DNA of 64,000 bases, from NCBI GenBank assembly GCA_020633235.1, contig JACKEA010000002.1, forward strand, positions 558,001 through 622,000, written 5' to 3'. The translations under genes were made by a program, and so were the position numbers. Positions 43,105 through 54,498 of the stretch are shown in pieces. Source of the DNA: Polyangiaceae bacterium. GTDB taxonomy: Bacteria; Myxococcota_A; Polyangia; Polyangiales; Polyangiaceae. Each line of letters opens with the position of its first letter. Positions within the stretch are counted from its first letter, which is position 1. The notes under the pieces were generated by a model, which did no database searches, was not told where the DNA came from, and saw only the letters and a program-made list of their open reading frames with translations.

Positions 43105-44373
43105 TCAGAACGCTGCCCGAAGCCAGCTCCAGAATCCGCTCTTGCGAGGGGCGCTGCCCTCGTCCACCTCGGCCACCACCGGCGCGGGAGCCACGTGCTC
43201 GCCACGCGCGTAGGCGTCCGCCAGGTGCTGCGCGCCGTAGCGCACCAGGCCCACGCCGGTCGCGTACTGCGGGCCCTGCACCAGCTGCACGATGCCCTTC
43301 ACCCCGATGGGGAAGCCCAGACGCACCGGCATGCCGAGCACTTCTTCCGCGCACTCGATCATGCCTTCCATCAGCGCCGCGCCGCCGGTCAGCACGCAGC
43401 CGGAGCTCACCTGCTCCAAGAGACCCGTCTCCTCGATGCGGCGGCGGGCCTCGCTGAAGATCTCTTCCACGCGCGGCTCGATGATGTCGGACAGCAGCCG
43501 GCGGGCGACCCGGCGCGGCGCGTGGCCGCCGACGCCCGGCACCTCGATCTCTTCGTCGTCGGAGATCATGCGCCCCAGCGCGCAGCCGTAGTTTCGCTTC
43601 AGGCGCTCGGCCTCCGCCATGGGCGTGCGGAGCCCGGCCGCCACGTCGCTGGTGATGTTGTTGCCGCCCGCCGGGATCACGCTGGTGTGCGCGATGCCGC
43701 CGTCCGCGTACAGCATCAGGTCCGTGGTGCCGCCGCCGATGTCGATGACGGCCACGCCGATTTCCTTTTCGTCCTCGCTGAGCACGGCGTCCGCGCTGGC
43801 CAGCGGCTCGAGCACCACGTCCGCCACGGAGAGTCCGCAGCGCTCCACGCAGCGAACCACGTTCTGGATCGGGCTGGTGGCCGCGGTCACCAGGTTGACG
43901 CGGGCCTGCAGGCGCACGCCGCTCATGCCGATGGGATCGCGAATGCCGTCCTGATTGTCGACCACGTACTCCCGCGGCAGCGCGTGGAGGATCATGCGGT
44001 CGGCGTCCACCGGAATGGCGCGGGCGCCCTCGAGCACGCGCTCGAGATCCATCTGGGTCACCTCGCGGCCGCTGATGGCGCACACGCCGTCGGAGTGAAG
44101 GCTGCGGATGTGGCTTCCGGCGACGCCGGCGTACACCGTGCGGATCTCCACGCCGGCCATGGTCTGCGCCGCGTCGATCGCCTCGCGAATGGACCGCACC
44201 GTCCACTCGATGTTGCTGACCACGCCTTTGCGCAGGCCGCGGCACGGGACGTTCCCGACACCGAGGATGGTGATCCCGTCGGAGTCCACCTCGCCCACCA
44301 CGGCCGAAACCTTGGTGGTCCCGAGGTCGAGACCGACGATGATCTCCGGATTTTCGAGGGCGTGGCGAGTCAT
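43105..44373 (-). CDS. ftsA: Cell division actin-like protein FtsA
   Basis: 422 aa from ATG 44373, chosen because GGAGGAG lies 10 nt upstream. The actin-fold ATPase motifs are IVGLDLGTTKVSAVVGE (phosphate 1), VAVIDIGGGTTDLMLY (phosphate 2) and VLTGGAALMEG (adenosine). The C-terminal SGFWSWLRAAF is the amphipathic membrane-targeting helix. FtsA tethers FtsZ to the inner membrane. About 115 bp separate it from ftsQ. Confidence 0.97.
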   Translation of the reverse strand: MTRHALENPEIIVGLDLGTTKVSAVVGEVDSDGITILGVGNVPCRGLRKGVVSNIEWTVRSIREAIDAAQTMAGVEIRTVYAGVAGSHIRSLHSDGVCAISGREVTQMDLERVLEGARAIPVDADRMILHALPREYVVDNQDGIRDPIGMSGVRLQARVNLVTAATSPIQNVVRCVERCGLSVADVVLEPLASADAVLSEDEKEIGVAVIDIGGGTTDLMLYADGGIAHTSVIPAGGNNITSDVAAGLRTPMAEAERLKRNYGCALGRMISDDEEIEVPGVGGHAPRRVARRLLSDIIEPRVEEIFSEARRRIEETGLLEQVSSGCVLTGGAALMEGMIECAEEVLGMPVRLGFPIGVKGIVQLVQGPQYATGVGLVRYGAQHLADAYARGEHVAPAPVVAEVDEGSAPRKSGFWSWLRAAF

Positions 44374-44488
44374 CGTTGAGTGGCTCCTCCTGGCCGCTTG
44401 GGGGACCCCTCGGGGGGTACGGCCGAAGTGGTCTCGACGCTGCCATGCACCCGATTTCGGGGCCAAATTTTCACGTGCGTTTCCGGGC

Positions 44489-45349
44489 TCATCGCATCCT
44501 CACCACCACCCGCTCGGGATGCGCTTCGCTGTCCAAGAAAATGATGCCCGGTACCCGCCCCTTGTGGGCCAGGCGGCCGATCACCCGCTCCGCCATCAGC
44601 ATCTTCTTGCGCCAGGGTCCTTTGCCCAGATGCATCGTGATCGCGCTCTTGCCCGCGGTGAGCACGGCGTCCCCTCCGTCCGTCAGATGGACCTCCTGAG
44701 CGGGGTACGTCTTGCTCACGGTGATGCGCTCCCACTGGCGCAGGATCTCCAGGGCAATCCCGATGTGCTCCACCTCGCGCTTGCGGTCCCGCGCCAGCTC
44801 CTCCCCGGAGACGCCGGTGACGACGGGGAGGTCGAAGGGGTCGCCCTCTTCCAGGCGCTTGAACGGCTCCCCGCCGCGGGTCACCAGGTACATCTGGTCG
44901 CCGATGGCGGCGATCGCCGTGGCCTCGCGCTCGGACAGCTCCACCTTGAGCGTGCTCGGGAGCTCCCGCGCGATCTTCACTTCCTTGATCCACGGATCTT
45001 CCAGGACGCGACGCTCCGCCGCGGCGGTGTCGAGCTTGAAGATGTTGTCGCCGGGCTTCACGCCGGCCAGCGTCGCCACCTGCTCGTCGGTGAGCCGTCG
45101 GCTACCCTCGACATCGAGCTTCTTGATGGCGAAGCGCGGCGTGGTGAGGGCGTAGCGGTGCGCTCCCCAGGCCACGGCGCCGGAGACCGCGATCACCAAC
45201 AAAATGCCGGCTCCCAGCTTGGTGAGGGACCACAGCGCTCGAAAGAAACCGGGCTCGCCGCCGTGCTTCGGCGGCTCGCTCTGACCGGGAACGAAGGGCT
45301 CTTCGGCCGGGGCCGAAACGTGAGCGCCGTGTCGAGGCTTCTGCTTCAT
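44489..45349 (-). CDS. ftsQ: Cell division protein FtsQ (POTRA domain)
   Basis: 286 aa from ATG 45349 (GGGAGGGA upstream), overlapping the murC stop by 4 nt. A cytoplasmic head of about 40 residues is followed by one membrane helix (GAGILLVIAVSGAVAWGA). The periplasmic POTRA domain begins at FAIKKLDVEGSRRLTDEQV and the beta domain follows (LPSTLKVELSEREATAIAAI). FtsQ links early and late divisome proteins (FtsB/FtsL). FtsQ is poorly conserved, but position and domain order are decisive. Confidence 0.93.
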   Translation of the reverse strand: MKQKPRHGAHVSAPAEEPFVPGQSEPPKHGGEPGFFRALWSLTKLGAGILLVIAVSGAVAWGAHRYALTTPRFAIKKLDVEGSRRLTDEQVATLAGVKPGDNIFKLDTAAAERRVLEDPWIKEVKIARELPSTLKVELSEREATAIAAIGDQMYLVTRGGEPFKRLEEGDPFDLPVVTGVSGEELARDRKREVEHIGIALEILRQWERITVSKTYPAQEVHLTDGGDAVLTAGKSAITMHLGKGPWRKKMLMAERVIGRLAHKGRVPGIIFLDSEAHPERVVVRMR

Positions 45350-46728
45350 GGAGTCCCTCCCGTGATGTGCTGCTTCACGTCCTCTAGAACGCGATTGATG
45401 TCGCCGGCGCCGAGGGCGATCACCACGTCGCCGGGGCTCGAAAGCTCCGCGAGGCGCCGCGCCACGGCGGACTTGTCGGCGATGAACTCCACGGAGTGGT
45501 GGCCGTGCTCCGAAATGCTCTTGGCCAGGTGCTCGGCCGTGATGCCTTCGATGGGGGCTTCCCCGGCGGGGTAGATGTCCGTGAGGACGAGCTCGTCCGC
45601 ACCGTTGAAGGCCAGCGAAAACTCGTCGAACAGATGCTGCGTTCGCGAGTAACGGTGCGGCTGAAACGCGACGATCACGCGGCCGTCGAAAGCACGTCGC
45701 GCGGCCTCCAGCGTGGCGCGGATCTCCGCCGGGTGGTGGCCGTAGTCGTCCACCAGGGTGACGCCGTTCTCCACCGCCACGATGGAGAACCGCCGCGCGA
45801 CGCCGTGGAAGGTCGCCAGCGCGTCCTTCATCACGTCCAGCGGCACCTCGAGCTCGTCGGCAACGGCGATGGCCGCCAGGCAGTTCTGCACGTTGTGCTG
45901 ACCCGGCATTCGGATCGAGAACTCCCCCAGGGTCTGGCCGCGGCCGTAGGCCACGAAGTGCGTGACCACGCCGGCGCTCTTCACCGCACGGGCGTGGTAG
46001 TCCGCTTGCGGCGACAGGCCGTAGGTGACGTGGCGGCGTCGCACCCGGGGCAGCAGCTCCTGCACGTCCGGGTGATCCAGGCACAGCACGGCCAGGCCGT
46101 AGAACGGCACCTTCTCGATGAACTCCACGAAGGCGTCCTTGAGCACGTCGTGGCTGCCGTAGAAGTCGAGGTGCTCGGGATCGATGTTGGTGACGACGGC
46201 GATGGTGGGCGTCAGCCGCAAGAAGCTGCCGTCGCTCTCGTCCGCCTCGGCCACCAGCATGTCCCCCTCCCCGAGCCGCGCGTTGCTGCCCAAGGCTTCC
46301 ATGCGGCCCCCGACCACCACCGTGGGGTCGAAGCCCGCGGCTCGCAGCACGGTGGCCACCAAGGACGTGGTCGTGGTCTTGCCATGAGAGCCGGCAATGC
46401 CGACGCCGTACTTCACGCGCATCAGCTCCGCGAGCATCTCCGCCCGCGTGATGACCGGCATGCCCAAGGCGTTCGCCTCGAGCATCTCCGGATTCTGCGG
46501 CGAGATCGCGCTGGAGTACACGACCACGTCCGCGCCCTGGACGTTCTCCGCCCGATGGCCGACGTCGATACGCACGCCGAGGCGCTTGAGACGGCGGGTG
46601 TTCTCGCCTTCGCGCAGATCCGAGCCCGATACGTCGAACTCGAGCGTTCGCAAGATCTCGGCCAGCCCGCTCATGCCGATGCCGCCGACTCCCACGAAGT
46701 GCACATGGCGCACGCGTCCGCGGAACAT
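45346..46728 (-). CDS. murC: UDP-N-acetylmuramate--L-alanine ligase
   Basis: 460 aa from ATG 46728 (1-nt overlap TGATG with murG). VHFVGVGGIGMSGLAEIL opens the nucleotide-binding fold, GIAGSHGKTTTTSLVAT is the ATP P-loop, and EADESDGSFL and DDYGHHPAEIRATL complete the Mur ligase signatures. It adds L-alanine to UDP-MurNAc in the cytoplasm. In many bacteria murB and ddl follow murC in this cluster; here ftsQ follows at once. Confidence 0.98.
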   Translation of the reverse strand: MFRGRVRHVHFVGVGGIGMSGLAEILRTLEFDVSGSDLREGENTRRLKRLGVRIDVGHRAENVQGADVVVYSSAISPQNPEMLEANALGMPVITRAEMLAELMRVKYGVGIAGSHGKTTTTSLVATVLRAAGFDPTVVVGGRMEALGSNARLGEGDMLVAEADESDGSFLRLTPTIAVVTNIDPEHLDFYGSHDVLKDAFVEFIEKVPFYGLAVLCLDHPDVQELLPRVRRRHVTYGLSPQADYHARAVKSAGVVTHFVAYGRGQTLGEFSIRMPGQHNVQNCLAAIAVADELEVPLDVMKDALATFHGVARRFSIVAVENGVTLVDDYGHHPAEIRATLEAARRAFDGRVIVAFQPHRYSRTQHLFDEFSLAFNGADELVLTDIYPAGEAPIEGITAEHLAKSISEHGHHSVEFIADKSAVARRLAELSSPGDVVIALGAGDINRVLEDVKQHITGGTP

Positions 46729-47876
46729 CAGAGCGTCGCCTCCCGCAGAGAGGAGCCGTCCTTCGGAGGCTCCCGATTCGACTCGCGATGCGTCTCCCCG
46801 GTGCGAATCCCCGCGAGCGCCAACAAATCCCGAGCCACGTGGGCCGCGGCGTCGGGCTTGCCGCGCCGACGGGCCTTGTCCGCCATCGCTTCCAGGAGTC
46901 CTTCCGTCGCGGCCAGACGATCGATCTCGTGGGCCAGTCGCTCGGGGCTGGCGTCGGCGTTGGCGACGCAGACCGCGGCGCCGTCTTCCACCAGGGACTC
47001 GGCGTTCACGCGCTGGTGATCCCCCGCCGCGTAGGGATAGGGCACCAGCAAGCTCGGTCGTCCGATGGCGCAGATTTCCGACACGGCGCTGGCGCCGGAC
47101 CGGCCGATCACCAGATCCGCGGCGCCAATGGCCGCGGGCATGTCGTCGATGAACGGAACCACCTCGGCCACCGGCCCGGCCCCGAGCGCCGCGTAACGCT
47201 CGCGCACGACGTCCGCCTCGGCGCGACCGCACTGATGCACGACACGCACGCCGGTGCGAGCGCGGCCCAGCGCCTCCGGGACGGCCGCGTTCAGCGCCCG
47301 AGCGCCCTGACTGCCGCCCAGGACCAGCACGCGCAGTACGCCCTTTTCTCGAGCGTAGGGACGCGGCGCGAAGCCGTCGCGAATGGGAACCCCGGCACGC
47401 AGCACGGCGCCGCGGCGAAAGTGCGACTCGGCGCCCGCGAAGGCCGTGTACGCCCGATGCACCAGCGGCGCGAGCAAGCGATTGGAGAGGCCGATCACAC
47501 TGTTGGGCTCCATCAACGCCAGGGGCACGCCCAGCGCGCGCGCCGTCAGCGACACCGGCCCCGCGGCGTAGCCGCCGATGCTCAGCACGGCGCGCGGCTG
47601 ATGACGCGCCACGAGCTTCCGCGACTCCGGAATGGAGCCCGCGGCGCGCAGCGCGCCGGCAACGGCGCCCCGCAGCCCGCCGCCGCGGATGGGCAGCACA
47701 CGCACCAGCTCGAGCTCGTACCCCCGCGCCGGCACGGCGCGGACTTCCATTCCGCGCTCGGTGCCCACGAACACCACGTGCACGTCCGGAGCGATCACCC
47801 GTAGCGCGTCGGCGACGGCGATCATCGGGTACACGTGTCCGCCGGTGCCCCCACCCGCGAAGAGGATCGTGCTCAC
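46728..47876 (-). CDS. murG: Lipid II synthase, UDP-GlcNAc transferase MurG
   Basis: 382 aa from GTG 47876, inside the ftsW stop (GTGA). The donor-fold hallmark FAGGGTGGHVYPMIAVADAL is followed by LSIGGYAAGPV and LVLGGSQGARALN, and the UDP-GlcNAc site GRSGASAVSEICAIGRPSLL is intact. It converts lipid I to lipid II at the inner face of the membrane. The last 25 residues (after residue 355) are a non-conserved polar tail. Confidence 0.97.
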   Translation of the reverse strand: MSTILFAGGGTGGHVYPMIAVADALRVIAPDVHVVFVGTERGMEVRAVPARGYELELVRVLPIRGGGLRGAVAGALRAAGSIPESRKLVARHQPRAVLSIGGYAAGPVSLTARALGVPLALMEPNSVIGLSNRLLAPLVHRAYTAFAGAESHFRRGAVLRAGVPIRDGFAPRPYAREKGVLRVLVLGGSQGARALNAAVPEALGRARTGVRVVHQCGRAEADVVRERYAALGAGPVAEVVPFIDDMPAAIGAADLVIGRSGASAVSEICAIGRPSLLVPYPYAAGDHQRVNAESLVEDGAAVCVANADASPERLAHEIDRLAATEGLLEAMADKARRRGKPDAAAHVARDLLALAGIRTGETHRESNREPPKDGSSLREATL

Positions 47877-49144
47877 GATGCCGCCTCCGCCGGCGCGCCT
47901 CGCGGCGCACGCTTCTTCTTCTTGTCGTCCTTCGGTTCCGAAGACGAGAACGCCGCCTCGCTCACCAGAACGGCGCTGGCCTCGGCCTTGGGTCCGCGCT
48001 CTTCTGCACGCACGTTCTGAGCGGCACCCACGCGCGGCCGCGAAATGTTGAGCAAGATGCCCATCGCTCCCGCGCTCACCAGCAGCGAGGAGCCGCCGTA
48101 GCTCACGAAGGGCAGCGTCAGCCCCTTGGTAGGCAGCATGGCCATGGCCACCGCCATGTTCACCAGCGCTTGCGCGCCGAACAGCACGCTGATTCCGAAA
48201 GCGACGTAGGAGCCGTAGTCGTCCTCCGCCTCCAAGGCGACCTTCACGCCCCGCGCGACGATCAACAGATACACGGCGCACAGCGCGAGGATGCCGAGAA
48301 AGCCGAGCTCCTCGCCGATGATGGCGCTGACGAAGTCCGTATGCGCTTCCGGCAGGTACAAGACCTGCAGCCCCTTACCCAGCCCGAGCCCGGTGACCTG
48401 ACCGCTGCCGAAGCTCATCACCGACTGGAACGGCTGATAGGCGAGGTCCTGTCGATGCTCGGCCATGTTGAACCAGGCGAGCATTCGCTCCCAGCGATAG
48501 GAGGTGAACCGCACCAGCCAAGCCGCGGCGCCGGCGCCGATGATGGCGACGCCCAGGAGGTAGCCGAGGCGCGCCCCCGCCACGAACAGCAGCGTGAAGG
48601 TGAGGAACAACAGCACCACCGCGCCGCCGAAGTCCGGTTGCTTCAGGCACAGGAGCATCAGGCCGCCGGCGGTGATGAGATGCGGCAGCATGCCGATGGA
48701 GAAGCTCTTTACCTTCTCCTTCTTCTTCTCGAGGGAGTAGGCGAGCCACAACACCAACGCCAGCTTGGCTGCCTCGGACGGCTGAATGTTCACGGGGCCG
48801 AGCTTGAGCCAGCGCGCCGCACCGCCGCCCGTGTGCCCGAAGCCGATGACCGACAGCACCATCAGCAGCACTACCGCTCCGAGCACCGGATACGTCAGCG
48901 GGCGAATGCGGTGGTAGTCGATGCGCGAGACGATCCAGATGACGACCAAGCCGAGGCCGCCGTAGATCGCCTGACGCTTGAGGAAGTACTGCGGATCGCG
49001 GAACACGACCGTGGCCTCGATCACGCTGGCGCTGTAGACCATCACCACGCCGAAGCCGATCAGCGCGATCACCAAGGCCGCCAACACCGGATCCACGCCG
49101 CCGGTGCGGCGCAGCGGAGCCCAAAGGGTCTTCAGTCGATTCAT
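47873..49144 (-). CDS. ftsW: SEDS-family septal glycosyltransferase FtsW
   Basis: 423 aa, ten hydrophobic segments. SEDS motifs include GGGAARWLKLGPVNIQPSE, KQPDFGGAVVL, PEAHTDFVSAIIGEELG and LPFVSYGGSSLLVS. It polymerises glycan from lipid II at the septum together with FtsI. A charged cytoplasmic extension of about 45 residues, with DDKKKKRAPRG near the end, exceeds the usual length and may bind other divisome parts. 4-nt overlaps link it to murD and murG. Confidence 0.97.
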   Translation of the reverse strand: MNRLKTLWAPLRRTGGVDPVLAALVIALIGFGVVMVYSASVIEATVVFRDPQYFLKRQAIYGGLGLVVIWIVSRIDYHRIRPLTYPVLGAVVLLMVLSVIGFGHTGGGAARWLKLGPVNIQPSEAAKLALVLWLAYSLEKKKEKVKSFSIGMLPHLITAGGLMLLCLKQPDFGGAVVLLFLTFTLLFVAGARLGYLLGVAIIGAGAAAWLVRFTSYRWERMLAWFNMAEHRQDLAYQPFQSVMSFGSGQVTGLGLGKGLQVLYLPEAHTDFVSAIIGEELGFLGILALCAVYLLIVARGVKVALEAEDDYGSYVAFGISVLFGAQALVNMAVAMAMLPTKGLTLPFVSYGGSSLLVSAGAMGILLNISRPRVGAAQNVRAEERGPKAEASAVLVSEAAFSSSEPKDDKKKKRAPRGAPAEAAS

Positions 49145-50441
49145 GCGGACACCTCGTGGACGGCACGCACGAACGCATCGCCGCGGTCGGAGTAGCTCTT
49201 GAACATGTCGTAGCTGCTGCAGGCCGGGCTGAGCAGCACGGCGTCGCCCTCCTGGGCGAGCTCGCTGGCCTGCCGCACGGCGTCCTTCATGGTCGCCGCT
49301 CGATGCACCGGAAGAGTGTCGCCCACCGCCGCCGCGATGCGCTCCGCCGCCTCGCCGATCACCACCACCGCGCGGCCCTTCTCGGCGAGCGCGCTCACCA
49401 ACGGCTCATAGGAGCCGAGCTTGTCGCGCCCCCCGGCGATCAGCACGCCCCGCGTCTCACTCAAGCCGCGGAGCGCCGTCACCGCCGCCCCCACGTTGGT
49501 GGCCTTGGAGTCGTCGTAGAAGCGCACGCCCTTCACGTCCGCCACCAGCGCCATGCGGTGAGGCAAGGGCTCGAAGGCCGCGAGGCCCTTGGCCACGGAG
49601 TCGGGTGAGACGCCCAGGGCTCGGCTGGCGGCGATCGCTGCCGCGGCGTTGTCCAGGTTGTGACGACCGTGGAGTCGCAGCGCGCCGAGGGAAAACACCT
49701 CGCCTGTGGCGCGCTCCGCCACACTGCGCTCGTTCACGGCGTAGTCGCCCGCCGCGCCGAAGGTGAGAACACGCGCCTCTCCGCGCTCGGCCTGCTGCCG
49801 ACAGGCGGCGTCTGCTTCGGGAACGACGGCGAAGTCGTTCAGCGTCTGCCTCGTGAAGGCATTGCCCTTGGCGTCGGCATACGCCTGAAAGGACGCGTAA
49901 CGGTCCAGGTGATCCTCGCTCACGTTCAGGAGCACGCTGACCCGCGGATGAAACTCGGAGACGCGCTCCAGCTGGAAGCTGGAGGCCTCGAACACCACCA
50001 CGTCCCAGTCCCCGTCCGCCGCCTCCGCGGACGGCGTCCCCAGGTTGGCGCCGGCGAACACGCGAAGCCCGGCAGCCACGAAGATGTCCCGCACCAAGCT
50101 GGTGACGGTGCTCTTGCCGTTGGTGCCACCGATGCAGACGATGGGTCGAGTCACGAAGCGGGCGGCCAGCTCCAGCTCGCCGATGACCTCCGCCCCGGTG
50201 GCGTCGAGCTCGGGCATGGCTGGGACGCCCGGGGAGACCACGATCAGATCCTGGCCCCGGAAGTCCGTGCTCTCGTGGGGCGTGATGGGGATCCCCAGAC
50301 CCCGCGCCTCGGGCGAGAGCTGCTCGGCGCTGGCGCGGTCCGTCCCGCTCACCCGCGCGCCACGGGCGAGGCACAGCCGCGCCGCGGCTACGCCGCTCTT
50401 GCCCAGTCCCACGACCAACACGCGCTTGCCCGCCAGATCCA

Positions 50442-50442
<1 letters not shown>
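49141..50442 (-). CDS. murD: UDP-N-acetylmuramoyl-L-alanine--D-glutamate ligase
   Basis: 433 aa. GKRVLVVGLGKSGVAAARL forms the N-terminal nucleotide site, IGGTNGKSTVTSLVRDIF is the P-loop, and NVSEDHLDRYASF and DDSKATNVGAAVTALRG are the Mur ligase motifs. It adds D-glutamate to UDP-MurNAc-L-Ala. ATG 50442 overlaps the mraY stop by 1 nt (TGATG). Confidence 0.97.
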
Positions 50443-51568
<1,126 letters not shown>

Positions 51569-51572
<4 letters not shown>

Positions 51573-52996
51573 GTCGCGCCCCCTTCCAGCGCCGCCACGA
51601 TGCGCTCGGCGCGCACGCCGCGGGAAGCCTTCACCAGGACCACGTCTCCGGGGCGAACTCGCGACAGCACCAACGGCACCGCGGCTTCCGCGTCGGTGGC
51701 GAACTCCGCGTCCATGCCGGCGGACCGCGCGGGCTCGACGTACAACCGTGCGTCGCCTTCCACGGCGACCAGCGCCGCCGCCCGGCGCTCGGCCAAGGCC
51801 GCGCCCACCGCGCGGTGCTCGCGCTCGCTCATCGCGCCGAGCTCACGCATCTCGCCCACCACCAGCACCAGCCGAGCGCCGCGGCGCTCGGCGATCTCCT
51901 GAGCGACGCTCGCGGCAGACAGCACGCTCGGCGGGTTCGCGTTGTAGCTGTCGTCCAGCACCAAGGTGCCGTTCGCCAAGGCCACGGGCGTGAGCCGACC
52001 GCGCTCCCCGACGTCCTGACCCGCAAGGCCCGTCCGAAGCAGCTCCGGGTCGGCGGGCGCTTCGAGCACGGCATCCGCCACCGCGACCGCGGCCATCGCG
52101 GCGAGCGCTCCGGGCAGCCCCACGAGTCGCGTGGTGAGCGTGACCTGATCCCCCGAGGGGCGTGCGACCGTGAGCTGCGTGCCGAGCTCGTCGTCGGTCT
52201 CGCGGCGTACCAGGCGGTAGTCCGCACCGGCGCTGCCGTAGGTCACACGCCGGCCCGCCGGGCTTGCTTCCAACTGTCGCCGAACGCGCTCGTCATCACC
52301 GTTGCCCACGGCCACCGCCTGCGAGGAGAGCGCCCGCAGCAGGTCGCCCTCTTCGGCCTCGATGGCGTCGAGATCGCCGATGCCCTCGGAGTGCTCCATG
52401 CCCACCAGCGTCAGCACGCCCACGTCCGGATCGGCGATCTCGGCCAGCCGCGCGACCTCGCCGCGAGCATTGGTGCCGATCTCGAGCACGGCCACGCGGT
52501 GCTGCGGCTCGAGACCGAGCAGCACCATGGGGACGCCCACGAGGTTGTTCAGGTTGCCCGCCGTGCGGTGCAAGGCGGCGCCCAGGATGGCGCCCAGCGC
52601 GGCGCTGATGGCGCTCCGCGTGGTGGTCTTGCCCGCGGAGCCCGCGACCGCCACCACCTGGCCACCCCAGCGGCGACGATGAAAGCCGGCAAGGTCGCCC
52701 AGGGCGGTGAGCGTGTCCGCCACCCGCACCACGGCCACGTCGCCCAGCACCTCGAAGTCGCGGCTCACCAGCGCCGCCGTGGCGCCGGCTCGCACCGCCC
52801 GCGCCACGAACTCGTGACCGTCGAAGCTCTCGCCGGCGAGGGCCACGAACAGCTTGCCCTTCACGTCACCCCGAGTGTCGGTGGTGACGCCCCGCACCAC
52901 GGCGCCCCGATCACCGGACAAGAGCTCGCCACCGGTGGCGGTGAGCACGTCCGCCAAGGACAGCTCCGCGCGGTTGTCGGGGATGGGCGTCGCCAT
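51569..52996 (-). CDS. murF: UDP-MurNAc-tripeptide--D-Ala-D-Ala ligase MurF
   Basis: 475 aa from ATG 52996. VAVAGSAGKTTTRSAISAAL is the P-loop, AVLEIGTNARGEVARL and LDDSYNANPPSVLSA are typical of MurF. It adds D-Ala-D-Ala to the tripeptide precursor. The gene for its D-Ala-D-Ala supplier (ddl) is not in the cluster. Joined to mraY by a 4-nt overlap. Confidence 0.97.
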
Positions 52997-54498
52997 CAGC
53001 CAGCCCCCCGCCGCAACGCCAGCGCGCGCTTGGCTTCGACGCGGTCGTCGAAGTCGCGGCGCGTGGCACCGATGATCTGATACGGCTCGTGCCCCTTGCC
53101 GGCGATCAGGATCACGTCCCCCGGCGCAGCCGCGAGCACGGCACGCTCGATGGCCGCCGCGCGATTCAGCTCCACCTCGTAGTCGATGCCATGCGGGCGA
53201 AGCCCGGCCTCGATGGCCCGAGCGATGACCGCGGGCTCCTCCGAGCGCGGATTGTCGTTGGTGATCACCGCGCGGCTAGCCAGTCGTCCCACGGCGTCGC
53301 CCATCTTCGGTCGCTTGTCGGGATCGCGGTCGCCGCCGCAGCCGAACACGCACATCACCTGGCCACTGCCCAGGCTGCGCACGGCTCGCAGCGCACGCTC
53401 CAACGCGTCCGGCGTGTGGGCGTAGTCCACGACCACCAGCACGTCGTCCTCGGGAGCGTCGCAGCGCTCGAGACGCCCGGGCACCTCCGGCGCGCCGGCA
53501 AACCCCGCCGCGGCAGCGTCTACGTCCAGCCCCAACGCCGCGACGATGCCGAGCGACAGCAGCACGTTGTCCAGGTTGTGCTCGCCGACCAGGCGACTCT
53601 CGAGCGTCACCTCGCGGTCGAGCACGCGGATGCGACCGTGGAGCCCGCGGGCGTCCACGCTCACGCCGAGCGGCGTCACGTCGTGCCCCCCGCGTCCCAC
53701 CGCCAGCACTCGCCCCGACGCCCGGCGCAGGATCTCCTGACCGAAAGCGTCGTCCACGTTCACCACGCTGGCCTCGGGGAGAAGCTCGGTGAACAGCCGG
53801 AGCTTCGCCTGCGCGTAAGCGTCCATGGTGCCGTGGAAGTCCAGGTGGTCTTGCGTCAGGTTGGTAAAGGCCGCGACGCGAAAGTGCACCGCCTCCACGC
53901 GACCCAGAGTCAGCGCGTGGCTGGAAGCCTCCATCACCATGTGCGTGCCACCCGCGCGCGCCACCGCCGCCGCCCGGCGCGAGACCTCGTCGCCCTCCGG
54001 CGTGGTCAGCGACGCCGTGTCCTCTTGGCCCTCGAAAGCGAAGCCCAAGGTGCCGAGGCGGGCCGCACGGCCGCCGGCGCTCTGGATGGCGTGCTGCACC
54101 AGATACGAAGACGTGGTCTTGCCGTTGGTCCCGGTAATTCCCACCACGCCGATGCGCTGCGTGGGTCGCTCCCACACTGCTTCCGCAGCGAAGCTCAGCG
54201 CCAGGCGGACGTCGCTCACCGAGAGGACCGGCACGCCGACGTCGGGCAGCGGCTGACCTTGCTCGATCATCACCGCCGCGGCCCCCTGCTCCACCGCTTG
54301 GTGGATGAAACCCGCGCCGCGACCGCGGGCCACGAACAGATCGCCGGAGCTCACCGCCCGCGAGTCGTGGCGCACGTCGAGCAGGCGCACGGCATCGCTG
54401 CCCACGACCTGGGGCTCGAAGCGCGCGAGCGCGCGCACGAGCTCACCGAGGGTGAGGCCGTGCGGGGGGCTCTTTTCTTCTCTCACGACGACACTCAT
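52996..54498 (-). CDS. murE: UDP-MurNAc-L-Ala-D-Glu--2,6-diaminopimelate ligase MurE
   Basis: 500 aa from ATG 54498. VVGITGTNGKTTSSYLVQHA is the P-loop. The substrate-selecting motif NDNPRSEEP contains D-N-P-R, which in characterised enzymes binds meso-diaminopimelate rather than lysine. LIAGKGHEPYQI closes the family pattern. It adds the third residue of the stem peptide. The start overlaps the ftsI stop by 4 nt. Confidence 0.97.
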   Translation of the reverse strand: MSVVVREEKSPPHGLTLGELVRALARFEPQVVGSDAVRLLDVRHDSRAVSSGDLFVARGRGAGFIHQAVEQGAAAVMIEQGQPLPDVGVPVLSVSDVRLALSFAAEAVWERPTQRIGVVGITGTNGKTTSSYLVQHAIQSAGGRAARLGTLGFAFEGQEDTASLTTPEGDEVSRRAAAVARAGGTHMVMEASSHALTLGRVEAVHFRVAAFTNLTQDHLDFHGTMDAYAQAKLRLFTELLPEASVVNVDDAFGQEILRRASGRVLAVGRGGHDVTPLGVSVDARGLHGRIRVLDREVTLESRLVGEHNLDNVLLSLGIVAALGLDVDAAAAGFAGAPEVPGRLERCDAPEDDVLVVVDYAHTPDALERALRAVRSLGSGQVMCVFGCGGDRDPDKRPKMGDAVGRLASRAVITNDNPRSEEPAVIARAIEAGLRPHGIDYEVELNRAAAIERAVLAAAPGDVILIAGKGHEPYQIIGATRRDFDDRVEAKRALALRRGAG